A stretch of DNA of 64,000 bases from Linepithema humile (GCF_040581485.1 NC_090132.1:16808146-16872145), one strand, 5' to 3'. Counted from the stretch's first letter, positions 36,301-49,010 are shown. Notes: a model not told the origin generated them from the letters alone. Numbers and translations: made by a program.

Positions 36301-39300
36301 GCTCTTCCAAGAAATTTGATATTATTGATTTATATATTGCCTTTTTATTCGATTGGATATTGATCTTCATCAAGGACACATCTGCAACGACTTGTGTTTC
36401 TTGATCGTTGAATCGTGTGTTAATGATTACACTAACTTGCAATTAAATAAGATAAGTTTGCATAAGACAGAGGAGGAATTTTATTCATTGTCTGTAAGGC
36501 GGATTCGAGATATTTACAATATTTTATTTTTATCGCGCAGAATACAGATAACTCTTAATAATTATAGCACGTGAGTAAACTGAAATATTATTTCAATCAA
36601 TATATGTATATCATACCTCTTCTTAAAAGACATACCAGGTACAATTACTCCGTAGACGCGTCTGCAAGACGCATTACCGCGACGCGACACGATGCGCGAA
36701 AAGGAAGCGGATCTGCTTCAACTACGTCTCGAATGGAAGCAGATAGTCTCGTTTGCGATTCCGGTAGCCGTGTCGTAAACCTGTCTTGCGATATATGAAT
36801 CTGATGACAAATACGCCTGATAAGATGTACTCGGTTGATAGAGGCTCAGCTACCTAACGCGCGCGCAATTATTCCGTGAAGCAATTTTCCGCGAGCAGCG
36901 TCTCAATGAGTGTATTTAGCGAAGATAACATTCTATGAATTTTACACGAGATCTGATTAGGCTTGACATAAAATCATAGTGTCTAGTGTATAATTTTCTA
37001 ATTACCATAGAAACGTCAAAAATTTCACACAATGAAAATTATAATTCTTTGTTTCTTTAAGATTTTATTTTAGCGGATAATTATGCATATATATATATAA
37101 TATTACACTATATGTTATACAGAAAATTGAACAAAAATGATAAAATTACTCGCGAAGCAAAATAATAATTTTCGAGCAGTCACCGGTTAAAATCGCGCTC
37201 TCGCACGCGCGCGGCGATCGATCGTCAGGCGTGGGAATGTCACTGCACGATCAGCTGTCTAACCACAAGGCCGCCACGAGAAGACACTTACACCGTTTCC
37301 ACGACATTTCCGTCCGTCGCTCACTCGCCGAGGCGAAGCTTCCGTTGCATGTCCGCGCGTTTTCCTAACGAAGGCTCCGTTTAAACGAGAGAGGCGGATG
37401 AATGTCCAGCGCGGTGGAAACAATTGGTCAATTCGGCCGCGTGTCCAATTACGAAATTGGCAGCTATGAAAATGCCGGGCCGTCTCTTAATTCGATTCAG
37501 CCAATTAGAGCTCTCTCGTTGCCCGCCCATGGAGTCTGAATACGTTTCTTGCACCTCTCTCGTGGAGAAAATTTTTGCAGCAAAGTGGCGTTCTTTATTC
37601 TCCGTCCAGGACGATGTCGTTTTTTGCGCTCCGCAAATATCTCCCGAGTATTGTGAGTACGAATTGCCACCGCGAAAATATAATTAATTTAGTAAAGTTT
37701 TAATTCGCCAAGTTTTTCATCTGTTGGATTCTTTCCCGGTAACAGGTTTTGAATCGCAATTAAAACTTGTGTAGATACGCGATATATAAAACGAAAAGTA
37801 CGAAGGCTTGACATGAAGATCCTTGTAAAATGTTTGTTTGCGCCGTACAATTAAGAGACAATTCGAGATGAAAAAGAAGCTGATGTTAATTCGAAGTTTA
37901 TTTCTGATATCCCACAGAAGTTTATGTCAAAGTTTTTTTAATTAGCGCAGTGGAAAACAGTTAATTTGTGGAACTTTTACGGAATTCTTCTTTTTTGTCC
38001 TATTTAATTTTATTCTCGCGAAAGAAAAGTATTCAAAAAGAGGGCTGCTGCGTGATAACGACATTAATGCAATTAGAGTGTAAAATCGACCAAATTATCA
38101 ATATTGAGGCCTATAGCATTCATTAATTTTTTAAACTAATGCTCACAATAAAGCTGTAATAATAAAAAATAATATAATTAAATAATGAAAAATCATGACA
38201 TTACGTGAATTGCATTAAAATAATATGAGCATGATTAATTATAAAGCAGTATAATATGTTGAAAAAACGAAGATAAAGAAAAGGAATATATTTAAATGCG
38301 AAATGTTTTGCAATGCATTTGTCAAGTTCCACTCGAGACAGACTGTTCGCAGGATACAACAGCCCCAATAAATCTAACAAAATATCGAGTAAACAAGCGG
38401 GTGTGGCCATTTTCTTGTCGAGCCAGAATCGGGTCAAGAGCATGCGAGGCGCCAAGATGTATGACGATCATCGGAAAAAATATTTCGCGGCCGACCGTGA
38501 ATCGAACAACCGCCTGATATCGCGAGTTGCGTAATCAATTAAGTGGCTGCTCGAACGCGCGATATCTGGAATATCGAGGCACTTGAGTCCCGATACTCGG
38601 ATGCAACCGGGCTTCTCGGAATCTATTTTTCTATTTTTCCGCGATTGAATCCCTTCCCGTTGCAAAATCTGCCGTAATTAATGACGCGTCATTTATGCGA
38701 GCCTTATCATTTTAATCGGTCTTTTCCTCTTATAGGTACTTTAAACGGACCATTGTTTATTTGCTCGCTTTATTCTTGCATTGATAAACCGTGGGGTATG
38801 TTATCGTTATTATCAATTAAAGATCTTATTGACAATGATAGGGAAAATCTCAGAGTATTGTAATATTATAATCATTGTGTATTTATTTTATCAATACTTA
38901 TCTCTGTTTATCATGTACCTTTTAATGTAAAATTAGAATTTTTCAAGAATTTTTCAACTCTTGAAGAATCAAATATTACAGCCATGTGCGTGTAAAAACA
39001 TATAAATGATGCAATCTCGATCCTTATTTCTTAAGTAATCAGTGATACTTCTAGCACAACAATGATCTCGATAAAATTATCGATACCTTGTTACCAGCTG
39101 ATCGCCATTATTATCTCCCGCTTCGTCCTATCGTTCTCATCGGATTATTATTGAATTGATTAACTTGATTATAGATTATCTCGTTAAACCGTACTCGGGC
39201 GCGAACTTGAGAGCCACGAGTAGTTTGAGGGATTATAAAAATAATATACACAATACGAGATAAATCTACAAGAAATGATAATGCTAGAAATGGAAACATA

Positions 39301-40149
39301 CACTTGAAATATGTCTGCAAATGTGCGTAATCAAGAATTAAAATTGATTTGAACGATATTGTGTTGTTAAACACATAAAAAAATAGATAATATTTTTAAA
39401 ATGTTAAATTTCAACCTGACTCAAAAACTGTATTTTTTAGCTACATTTTTCTACAATCTTCAAAGTTTACATATGGATGATTTTATTAAGAAATTAACCG
39501 CTATGCAATTAAAAAAAATTAATTATACAGCATAGCAGACTCGACTCTATGCGAGCTACGCGAAACCGTCTATGTTTTAAACTCAATTTATTCTTATTAG
39601 TGAGAATATTATTTATATATATATTCGACACACATTTTATACGTGGAAAATATAAGTAAATAGGTTTAAAGTACAGAATTGCATATGTTTTGAGATCAGT
39701 TTTTTTATAAGCGCAGCATTTAAAAACCTGTGTTTATTCGACTTATTTAACACTAAATATAAATTTAGCTCAGCGAATTTTATATGAGGGAGATAAAATC
39801 TAGAGATAGACACATTTATCGTTGAAAAAACTGTGTATATGAATACTTGAAACACTTCAAAAGTCCGGAGACATCTGAAAGACAGCTAAAAAATGTTGTA
39901 AAAATTCAAGAGACGCTTTTTTAATGTTTTTACGACATTTTCAAAAGAGTTGTGTTTGTCCGAGAAGGATCTAAGGATCTTTCATAAATGCGTGATCATA
40001 ATTCGAGTTTTCGTCGAGATGACGTGAGAGGATCAGGATCGACGGGATCTTGTGCGTATCCTCTTGTTTGTACACGCGTTCGTCGCAATGTTGAGGTGGG
40101 GGCTACGTCGCGAAAGAGAGAGACAGTTGAGTCGGGTAAGGCGTGCGCG
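27292..40149 (+). other. Intron 1a, ratchet site to exon 1b promoter
   Basis: Long intronic stretch with a 19-base tandem duplication (27371-27419) and GC-rich islands at about 28000-28560, 29080-29560, 34350-34600 and 37180-37690. AT-rich DNA dominates 29600-34100 and 37700-39960. Frames open on both strands at 34143-34586 and at 36122-36442 begin with non-ATG codons or lack supporting signals. The donor-like GTGAGT at 36571 ends a frame with no ATG. I see no gene or RNA here. Confidence 0.55.
27371..27419 (+). repeat. Tandem duplication of a 19-base motif
   Basis: CTATATATCTTCACGTAGT occurs at 27371-27389 and 27401-27419, identical, with a 30-base period. It starts 85 bases after the ratchet junction, so it may be intronic splicing-regulatory sequence or a chance duplication. 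Confidence 0.9.
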
Positions 40150-40186
40150 TATAAATACAAGCGGTCGTGTTCGTTCGCGCTTAGTC
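40150..40186 (+). promoter_or_regulatory. TATA/initiator promoter for exon 1b
   Basis: TATAAATA at 40150-40157 is followed by an initiator TTAGTC at 40181-40186, whose A (40183) lies 33 bases from the first T, a proper TATA-to-start distance. A DPE-like GGTTG lies at 40211-40215, one base beyond the ideal spacing. The block is CpG-rich and marks an abrupt rise in GC over the intron before it. Predicted start of transcription is near 40183. Confidence 0.6.
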
Positions 40187-41848
40187 GCTGCGATACTCGA
40201 TCCATGTGACGGTTGTCGATCGAGCGCGTCTCGATCCCGTCTGACGTTCTCCCGTGTGTTTTATGCGTTTGCGACGTGCGAGCTTGAGCTCGTGTGCGTG
40301 CGTGCGTGCCGCTCGATAACGAGAGCGAGTTGAGGGGAAAAAAAAGAGGACGCGAGGAAAAGCCGCTCTTTCTTCGCCCAACATTGTCGCGACGTTCCAA
40401 CCTGTTGGCGCGTGTGTGCTCGAAGAAAAAGGAAGAAAAGGGAATATATATGTATATATATATATATAATCGAGAAGAGGAAAGCAAAGACGCGAAAGAA
40501 TAAAAAGGGATCATCGGAAGGCCGTCTTCGCCATTCTTCGTGCGTCGCGTTCCGGATGTGATGCGAAACAACAACAAAATCTCGTCTCTGCTGCCCTCGG
40601 CAGGCGAGGGCTGACGAGGTAAAAGCGAAACTCCTTTTAAAGAAAGTTCCACGCAACCCTCTAATTTTTTCAGTGTCATCACATAAACAAAGAAAAACCT
40701 TCTTGGAGACGAAGCGTGTCGCGTTGAATCAGTAGAGGAATAAACAAACAAATAAATTAAACGGGCAGTTTGAATTTAATATTGATCCCTGCGCGTCTTT
40801 TCTCCACGGGCGTAATCGCCGACACCAGAGCGACATACAAACGCAATCGCATACACACCTACATGGTAGCACGCGTTTCATGAGAGTGACCGCGTCGTCG
40901 TCAGCGTCGTCGACGTCGCGAGTGAAAAGGCGGTCGACCGCTCGGCTGCTTTCACCGACGAGCCGCGCCGGTGGAATAATGCTGCCAATTGCGCTTTAAC
41001 ACTTCGTCGCGTCGTTCGTTCCTTCGTCTCTTTCTCTCTCTCTCTCTCATCTTCAGCGTGAAAAATCACGCCCGCTCGTCGCGTCAGTAATCGCCGTCGA
41101 GTACATTCTTCTCATCTTCTGTCGTCGATCGTCGCCTGCAGCTTGCAAGAATCGTGGATTTCCTGCAATCGGACGACCATCTGCGGTACGTGATATCGAA
41201 GCGATAGTGTTGCGAGGGAGTGTTATTCCCCCTTGCGGTGCTTCGAAATTTGCGGATACCGCGGTGATCTCACCGGTGTACAATATCAAATCAAGGACGG
41301 ACAATCCTGGTGCGTCTTCGTTCGCGAGTACTTGGACTCAGTTCATGAATATCTAATCTTAGATACCTGATTCATGAATATCTAATCTGCGAATAGTGCA
41401 ATCCCCGGCGACCTGCCCGGTATAGTAAGTTGTATGCAGTCAACTATCGCGGGACGTCGATCTCACGATTCTCGTAGAATTAACGGATACATGTGATACT
41501 CCACATCGCCAGTACTGACTCTCAGTGGATCTTTACGATATAAGCTATTGACTAAACGACTTCGCGGAAGAGTCAAAGCGACCCTTCCGCTGCAGTTATT
41601 TATCCTTTCTCCGATCTTTAGTGACCTTGCTGCGTAAAACGTTAATAACGGAATCGTCGGGAAATCAACATTTTTCGCGACGCCCTCTCTTCATCGTACA
41701 ACCAAGCAAATACTTTAATCTGGACGCGAGTTAACCTTCCGTGACCTCCATACGAGATACCGACTCGACGCGAGTTTCCGACGCTCTCTGCGATGCGCAG
41801 TACGCGATTGTAAACTGCTCGTCACACGACGTGGCCATTCCGACTAGC
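40183..41848 (+). other. 5' leader region of exon 1b, probably with one intron
   Basis: GC- and CpG-rich leader between the predicted start and ATG 41849. A donor-like CGAG|GTAAAA follows 40618. A strong acceptor, CTCTCTCATCTTCAG, ends at 41056 after a CT-rich tract of over 20 bases, so removal of about 440 bases is likely. Upstream ATGs are present and could limit translation. An 18-base direct repeat sits at 41342-41388. The 251-codon minus-strand frame across 39996-40751 starts with TTG and is low-complexity, so it is not taken as a gene. Confidence 0.5.
41342..41388 (+). repeat. Direct duplication in the exon 1b leader
   Basis: TTCATGAATATCTAATCT occurs at 41342-41359 and again at 41371-41388, with a 29-base period. 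Each copy contains an ATG, so the duplication adds an upstream start codon to the leader. Confidence 0.9.
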
Positions 41849-42507
41849 ATGGAAACAGCCAAGATGTACATCAGCAGCGAGCCGCAGAACGGTCACTCGA
41901 CCACCAAGTACGCTTCGACCAACTCCATCCCGGCGATGATGGAGCAGGAATCGTCGCTGGCAAGGATTTTTGGCGCCGTCAGCAAGCGCGAAAACGCGGC
42001 GATTTTGCGCGACACGAAGAGCCGCCGACATAGCGTTCTGGAGGATCTGAAAGCTCGGCGAGACAGTCTTTTCCAGAGGGCTCGTAGGGCCAGCGTGTTC
42101 GACGAAAAGGAGAACAGTGCAAAAGACATCGCCAAGGACAACGCCAAGAATAACGCCAAGGATAGTAATGTGAGGGACAAGTCGAAGGACAAGAGGAGGA
42201 GCAGCAGCGACAGCAACGGCGGCGGCAGGCGCGGCTCGGTGTTCTATGTGTCCGAGGATCTGCTTGAGGAGAATCAAGAGGTGCTGGAGAGCGAGGAGAA
42301 CGCTCGCGCGGTCCAAGAGGCCAAGAAGGGACGCCGAAAGTCCTGGCATCCGCTCGCGAAGCCACCCAAGCTGGACCGCAAGAGGAGGAAGGGTGTATCC
42401 GGTGTTCCTTCGCAGACCGGCAGCACGGAAGCGCTTTTCTCGCAGAATTTTCCTCGTCAGAAGAGGCTATCCTGGTGGAACATATTCGTGCCGGATTCGG
42501 TCGTCAG
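41849..42507 (+). CDS. Alternative first coding exon 1b of the main gene (partial CDS)
   Basis: 219 complete codons plus two bases, from METAKMYISS to ...NIFVPDSVV and a split AG|G (Arg). ATG 41849 is the first ATG after an in-frame TAA at 41732. The segment is hydrophilic, with no signal peptide or membrane span. Residues 59-208 contain seven (R/K)-R-x-S motifs (Ser62, 73, 82, 119, 130, 165, 208), and exon 2 adds an eighth. Residues 91-106 are an Ala-Lys-Asp/Asn tetrapeptide repeat. An acidic stretch (135-150) precedes a basic one (159-181), and the end is a hydrophobic SWWNIFVPDSVV patch. The donor CAG|GTATTT is moderate; a stronger GTGAGT at 42546 lies beyond the in-frame stop at 42530. 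The phase fits exon 2. CpG-rich codon use differs sharply from the flanking introns. Family not recognised. Confidence 0.8.
42119..42166 (+). repeat. Coding 12-base repeat (Ala-Lys-Asp/Asn)
   Basis: Four imperfect copies of a 12-base unit like GCCAAGGACAAC encode the tetrapeptides AKDI, AKDN, AKNN and AKDS at residues 91-106 of isoform 1b. This is a likely site of length variation between individuals or species. Confidence 0.8.
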
Positions 42508-45500
42508 GTATTTATTATCGCGCATGTTCTGATTATTGTGCGAACGTGAGTTCCCATTGTTTTACGAATAATCACGTATTCGTTATTTTTTGAAAGGCCA
42601 ATTTAGCTTTGTAAGAAGTAAGATGGGACACAAATATTTAAAAAAATCCGATTTAAACATATAACTGAGGAATGAGTCGTATGTGATTTTTAAGCGCCAC
42701 GAATATTATATTTTTAGTACAAAAAGATATCTATATTTTTTTTTATAATATTATTGAGCGAAAAGTACTCACGATACATTAACATAATTTGTTTTATACT
42801 TCATCGTTTAATTATTTGACAAATAACTTTCACAGTAAATCATTCGTTATGGTTTACTTATTACTTAATTATAATTAATAATCATTAAGCAATCGATTCG
42901 GAGTTATTTGCATAAAAATATTTTCCGCAATCGGTCGAGAAAATTTGCGCGATAAAATACGAATAAATGATACTCCGAAACGTTTTAACGGCCATTACAC
43001 GCGATAATCCCAAATATTAATGCCCAATTCGCAATGGCTTTCACATTGACATATTCATGTTTCTGGCTGGCCTCCAATATGCTGGCAAAAGTGACGATTG
43101 AGATAACGTTGCAATCTGGATGTTAAATTAATTCTCAATAATTTCCAAACAATAATTCGATGAAAATTGCGTCTCCCACAATTTCGGCAAATTTTTATTT
43201 TGCATAATTTTAAATTATTATTACGGTGTTATAATCAATTCGTACCATCACACACGATTTTAGATTACCGTAATATTATAATGTAATAATATATTGCATC
43301 GCCGATTGTATTATCTCGGATATAAATAATTCATGCACCCGGTCGGTTGCTCGTCTCTCAAAGTATATCATTATCAATTTTTTATTGTTATTTGTTGGTA
43401 TGTAAGCACCTGACTTCTGGACTCAATTTTGAGGGAAAAGTCGGAAATAAGCGGGTCTCTTTTGTGTAAATATTTGCGGATGTCGACGGTGTTGAAATCA
43501 TAATCCGCACTCGAGGAAATCTTTTGTCGTTCAGCAGACGGCGAGAAAGCATTATCGTTTCAGATAACGGCACGTTTGTCATAACGGTAACAATATTCTG
43601 CGAAAATGAAAACAAATCGCAATCGTGATGTTTTCACGAGGCGGAAAATCGCATACAAACAAAATTGTAGAAATATCGATAAAAATAGTACTAGCCGGAA
43701 GGCGAAATGTTGTAAGGTCTTTTTTAGTCCAAACAACACTCTACCTCTCAAAAACTCGATATTTGTGTACAAATATTTAAACGCGAATGTGTTTTTTCAT
43801 AGGACACATTCTTCTCGATATCGAACAAAGTACTTGTTTGTGTTACAATTAGGAATGAAAAATATTGCAGAAACAACGGATATTTTGAGTAAGAAGCACG
43901 ACAGAAAAATTAAGCGCGAGATGAAACAAGAAGATTCTACTGAGGATCTGATTTAGATCAAGATTAAATTCTGGCGTCATCTTGTTTCCACGCTATCTCA
44001 GCTAGAAGTAATGTGACGTTTTTATTTTGAGGAAAAATGGAATTTTCGATACTTTAACGTTTCCACGAACAGAGTGTCTCGAGAAAAATTTCACGAAAGT
44101 TTTCCCGTTGCATTGCGGCCTCACGATTTCTCTACGAGAGACTTATTCGCGGAAGTCATCGCTGGTTTGCCTTCACAATTCACCATAAAATCTATTCGAG
44201 CTGACGGAACCGGACGATCGTTTCGATGTACACACTCAGCGAATAATCGAACGTAGAAAGTTTTGATTTTAATTGCATTATGTAACTCACACGCGCAATT
44301 GATTTCTCGAGTATTATGCAAGGTTGGAAAAATAAACTCTATCTTATTTGCTCAGTCAATTGAAGGATCTGTTTAAATAGTAATCTAGAGTACTTTTTCA
44401 AAAAACAATTAATCTGAATTTTTTATACGATTAATTTTCTCCAATTTTAAATAGTAAATTTTGCTATTGTAACAATAAGATTCTAATATTTTCTGAGTGT
44501 AGCATGATAATCAATTAATTAGGAAAGTGGTTCCGAATTTAAAAGTATTATTACGTGAAACTATACATAATGTAGGATTTTATACATTTTTATTAATTTT
44601 ATTATATTTATTTAAATTTATTCTATGAAGTGCATTTAAATTTGAAAAAAATACTGTACATAAAACTGCTATATTTTGCGATGACCTTTTAAAAATCATA
44701 ATTATGTCTGCATATTAGCATGAATAGTTTTTCTTGATTTGTCACAACCGGAAGCATTATTTACTTTTGAATTTTTCATCATTGACATTTCACATCTGCA
44801 TTATTGCCATCGATTGATATTTGCAGCATTTAATCAGCATAATGCTGATAACTTTTCTCATGTGTTATCTCAAGCAATTTATTATTAATCTCACTATCAA
44901 CATTATTGTCACTAAAAGTTTAAGCAATATATTGATTTCAACTCTAAAAGATTTGTTTGTTTGTTCGATTCTATCAGATTTATTTTTTCGTAATATTATT
45001 TATTTTTATTTTCAGTTTAATGCAATTCACACAATTTTTTAATCATCTAAAATTTCAACGGTCATATATAAGTATTAAAAGTTTCTTAGAGATTTACAAT
45101 AATTGAAATGTATTTTATATATTTTATGATATATAATAATTAATTATAATCTGAGAAAATAACGTAGATAATTTTTAATTTGTTCATAAATTTACTTCTG
45201 CTGTCGTGTATTTGAAAACAAAGGAGCATTAATCCCAACGCGATAGTTTAACGCATTTCTTGTTCTTTGTCTTATAATTTTTTGTGCGAGTAGCACTCAA
45301 GTGTGTCGCGATTCAAAAAATTTCAACTTGTTAGAGTGGATCATTCGGAACGGAGATACAGGCGAGCCTCTTTGTGACGTGTAGAAACCGGTCGCGCGCA
45401 CGTCTTAAAATAGCCCTTCCTGTCATTAAGCATCTTTTTCCTTTCACAATTTCTCATTGCTTCTCTCTTTCTTTCAAGTTGAATTTTATCAGGTTATATT

Positions 45501-46735
45501 AAACTCCAATTTTGTTCACTAATTGCATTATCTCGGTTGCATTATTACATGATCTTTTTTATTTTTCGAATAATACAATGTCCAAAATTCTCTGCAATCG
45601 ATATAACCGGTTTTTTCAGGTACAAATACAAATTACAACGTACAAATGCAATTCTATTTGAACTTTATTATTATTATTTTAATTAAAAGCACCAGTCACA
45701 TACATTTGTTCATGTAAAGATAACTTAATCGGACGAGCGTGTTAGTGAATTTAAGTGTCAGCTTTTTAAGTTATTTTATAACGCGGGAAACATGATGCAC
45801 ATGTAAGCAGAGGTATTGCAAGCGCATTGTATATTCGTACAGCAATTACTTGTACACAAAAGCGAATACGATGCCGAACCTTGAAGACAGATGTTACACC
45901 TGGATTCAAGTACACGACGACCTTACATAATTCGCGAGCCTCTTGCACCGCGTTTTATCGACCGGCACGAAATTACCGGGCGACATATTCTGTTCGCATC
46001 TATAGGAAAGCTTTTGCATAATCGTGTTTGCACGGTTATTACTTTCCTTCCTTTAGCGTCTGTAGGCGCAGCGATGCTTATTTTATCTACCGACCTTATC
46101 GCGCGTATGCCATAACCACGCGTTATGCAAACTAGGACAACAATTATTGTCTCTAAGTACCAGTACTTTCTCAAATTTTCACTATTCGCTCCTATACGAA
46201 ATATTTTATAGAATTTGTATAAAATCTTTATGGAATATTTTCTGCTGGCTTTAAAAACAATTTTCCTCGATGAAAGTATGATCGGGTGGCATTTTTATGG
46301 CAACTTTACAATTTGCAACATTAATCATTATAACAAAAAGATTTTGATAATTCTTATTAAAGATTAATTAAAGAAGATAATTTTTATTTTGTTTGTTTGC
46401 TATATAATTTTATATTTATCAGAGCAAAAAAGTTCTGCTCTCTTAACCACTATTGTACATATAGTTAATTAACAATTTTATTACATATATATTTATTAGA
46501 ATTTCATATTGCAAAAACCGTATTTATTTAAAATTCTATTGAGAAAATACGTTTATTAAATTAACAGAGAATTTTGCATAGTACAAAATTTTTTTTTCAT
46601 TTTATTTAGAAATTTCAATTTTTCTGTTTTAACATTACAACATGTGTGAACTTTTTGTCGGCAAAATAAATGATAATGTTGCAGTTGAATAGCCATCTCA
46701 TCATGCGACTCCATCATTTTTAAGCACGCAAGGTG
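42508..46735 (+). other. Intron after exon 1b, first part
   Basis: Mostly AT-rich, non-coding. A 116-codon ATG frame at 43606-43956 is Lys/Asn/Arg-rich with no domain, splice or strong start context, and is probably chance. The rest (44260-46700) is AT-rich low-complexity DNA in which I see nothing. Confidence 0.6.
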
Positions 46736-47034
46736 TGTTCTTACGCGGCGGTCGCTTGCGTAAAGTGCGTGCGACGCAACTGAGTGAGACGGGACACCTC
46801 GTTACGCTCTGATTCTGCCATTTCTGATCAGACCGATGTCTTTTATGGCAAGCTGAGCAAGTACAAGACATCCGATAGCGATTTCAGTCGGCCTCCTCTC
46901 TCGTTCCGACTAGTTGCTCGTTTTTCATTCCAACAGAATTTCATTCGTAGCGTCGCGAATCGCGTAACACATCATGAGCAGATTAAACTTTCCATACGGA
47001 AGTTATATTCCGACCGAGATAAGTTTTCCGCGAT
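46736..47034 (+). other. Possible non-coding alternative first exon (1c)
   Basis: A GC-richer block ends at a good donor, CCGCGAT|GTGAGTTTT. The frame matching exon 2 is open for 83 codons from a TGA at 46781 but contains no ATG. Splicing to exon 2 would create ATG from AT|G, in a good context (G at -3), directly followed by SRRMSQD. It may instead be an enhancer-like island with a chance donor. No TATA box is seen. Confidence 0.25.
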
Positions 47035-48992
47035 GTGAGTTTTACATGCTCGAATTAAATGTAGTTGTCTGCAAGTTTCGGCGATAGCCAAAGCTATTAG
47101 CAAATTTATTTTAATTAAATTTATAAATTTAGATTTATAATATATATATATAATCATAGCCGACACATTTTTATTATATTTTTCAAAATGTATTTTTAAT
47201 ACTAGCTCACTGAACACGAATATACATGCGTAGCAACGAATTTCGTTTTGCGTCATTTTTAAAACATACAGTTTGTAACACCGGAACATTTCAATACAAA
47301 TAAACGTTACATACGTAACAACAATAAAACAATTTAACAGTTCCGGCGCTTTTTCGAACGTTTTCACGTTTGAAAGCTCGCAATCGAGAAAGAATAAATC
47401 CTCATGAAACGTTCAACAAAATTGTTATTAGACCGCTCTTAATGTTTTCAAATTATCTTTCTCCGATGAATTGGAAAACTTTTCAAGCCAGAACCCCACA
47501 GTGTTGCGCCCACACGTAAGCAAAGTCACACATCAATATTGCGTCGCTTAATCGTTCGATGACAGAAAGATTTCTGAAACTTCGTAAACGGCATCTGCAT
47601 CTTATCGACACTTATCAGACTTATCGGTCGTCATTTCTTATCGGTACTTATATTACATTGATTCTATCGGTCAACAATAGAGCAGCGAGAGAAATTCCGG
47701 GAACCATCAATCATTTGACGTTTTATTTAATAAGAAATTGTGATTTTAAATCTTTTTATAAAATTGTTTATATATGTTATTTATATTTATTGTAGATTAT
47801 ACAAAGCTTTTACGTAAATATTTATTCATTATTATTTACTTATAATTTTTTTTTTTTTTACACACAAGTATTTTTCGCGATTTAATGCTTTCACGTTGCT
47901 CATTTGTAATGTTGTCAAAGTTATTTCATATGTGGGTGTCCCCTGTATGTGCAAATAAGTTAATCGAGTTTTTGATGAGCTTTTCACTTTGACCGATTAT
48001 GAATCGACCCGGAATCAGTCTTGAAGTTTCGTGAGTGCGCGAATTGCATTTGCACATCGAGTGTCGCGGCTGAAAGGGTGCCAAAGACGCGAGGCAGCGC
48101 AATATATAAGCTCTCTCACGTGTTGCGATCTGCAGAATAAACAGCACAAAGATTACGATATTTCATTTTTGCATGTTGAGCGCAAGCCGACTTTCAGGGA
48201 CGGCGTAAACCGCGGCGCATCTTCCCGAAATATAAATTTCTTCGTCACATTGTCGCTTTAAAAATGCAATAGTTAAAAATACAACGGAAACTGTGACATT
48301 GTGTAATTTTACCGATATGATAAATCCAGATTACATAACAACCGATCATACATCGCGATTGAATAAAATATAGCAGTTTATCGGAAATAATGGCTAATAT
48401 CTGATAAAAGTGAGCGCGATGATTACGATATTTGTGTATGTCATTTATTTTCCATTGAACATGATTTTCACGTATTTTATTACAAGTCTATCGATATTTC
48501 TCTGTGAGACGGCATAACTAATGCTTCTGTACGAGATACAAGTTTCTCACATGAATGCCTTTATCGAATGAATTGAAATGCACTGACAGATCAGTGAACC
48601 TTGGATAATCCTAGTTAATCCATCCGACGGAAAGAATCGCTATTCTACTACTTATCGTTAACTTTTTTGCTATTGTAGAAAATAGTGAAATTATTACCGA
48701 CGCAGTGTCGTTTAATTAATCTCGATTATCCTCCCAGATAATATCCTTCAGACCCACGTATCGATATCTAAAACGGCATTGAAAATATTTGAGATTACAA
48801 CACGAAAGGAAAAAACGCTTTACCGTCGGTGACGCGATATCAATTGAATGAGATTATCATCGGCGATTGTCGGCCGGATTGTTCGGCCCTGCATTGCACC
48901 GCTGCACCGGTGCGGCGGAGACTATTAGAAAGTCGAGCTGCGAGTTACGAACCTGGCGAAACACGGCTGGAGCGGCGAATTTCATAACGAAT

Positions 48993-49010
48993 AGCAGCAG
49001 CAGCAGCAGC
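48993..49010 (+). repeat. (AGC)6 trinucleotide repeat
   Basis: Six AGC units within a GC-rich island. No coding context is supported, so it is treated as a simple microsatellite. Confidence 0.9.

Noticed and set aside
36353..36570. 72-codon frame ending at CAC|GTGAGT in the exon 2 phase
   Set aside because: No ATG in the frame and ordinary AT-rich composition.
38468..38520. tRNA-like TTCGATTC T-loop on the minus strand
   Set aside because: The flanking bases do not form a T-stem and no acceptor or anticodon arm can be built.
39996..40751. 251-codon open frame on the minus strand
   Set aside because: It starts with TTG, is rich in Arg/Ser with a Tyr-Ile run from a TA repeat, and is antisense to a TATA promoter and leader. 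CpG-rich leaders often lack stops on both strands.
41822..42365. Three long minus-strand frames (107-175 codons)
   Set aside because: Antisense shadows of exon 1b, produced by its GC-rich codons; low-complexity Leu/Arg/Ser.
43606..43956. 116-codon ATG frame
   Set aside because: Lys/Asn/Arg-rich without hydrophobic core pattern or domain; consistent with chance in AT-rich DNA.
45601..45620. Second possible ratchet site TTTTTTCAG|GTACAA
   Set aside because: The acceptor side is good, but GTACAA is a poor donor. Sites at 38735 (TTATAG|GTACTT) and 28225 (CTGCAG|GTATCG) fail for the same reason.
47466..48030. Two short ATG frames (47466-47515 and 47999-48030) ending at GTAAGC/GTGAGT donors in the phase of exon 2
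   Set aside because: Frames ending in the stop inside gTAAgt/gTGAgt are always in this phase, and about a quarter of donor-like sites in the window have such an ATG frame. With 10-16 codons and no promoter signal they are at chance level.
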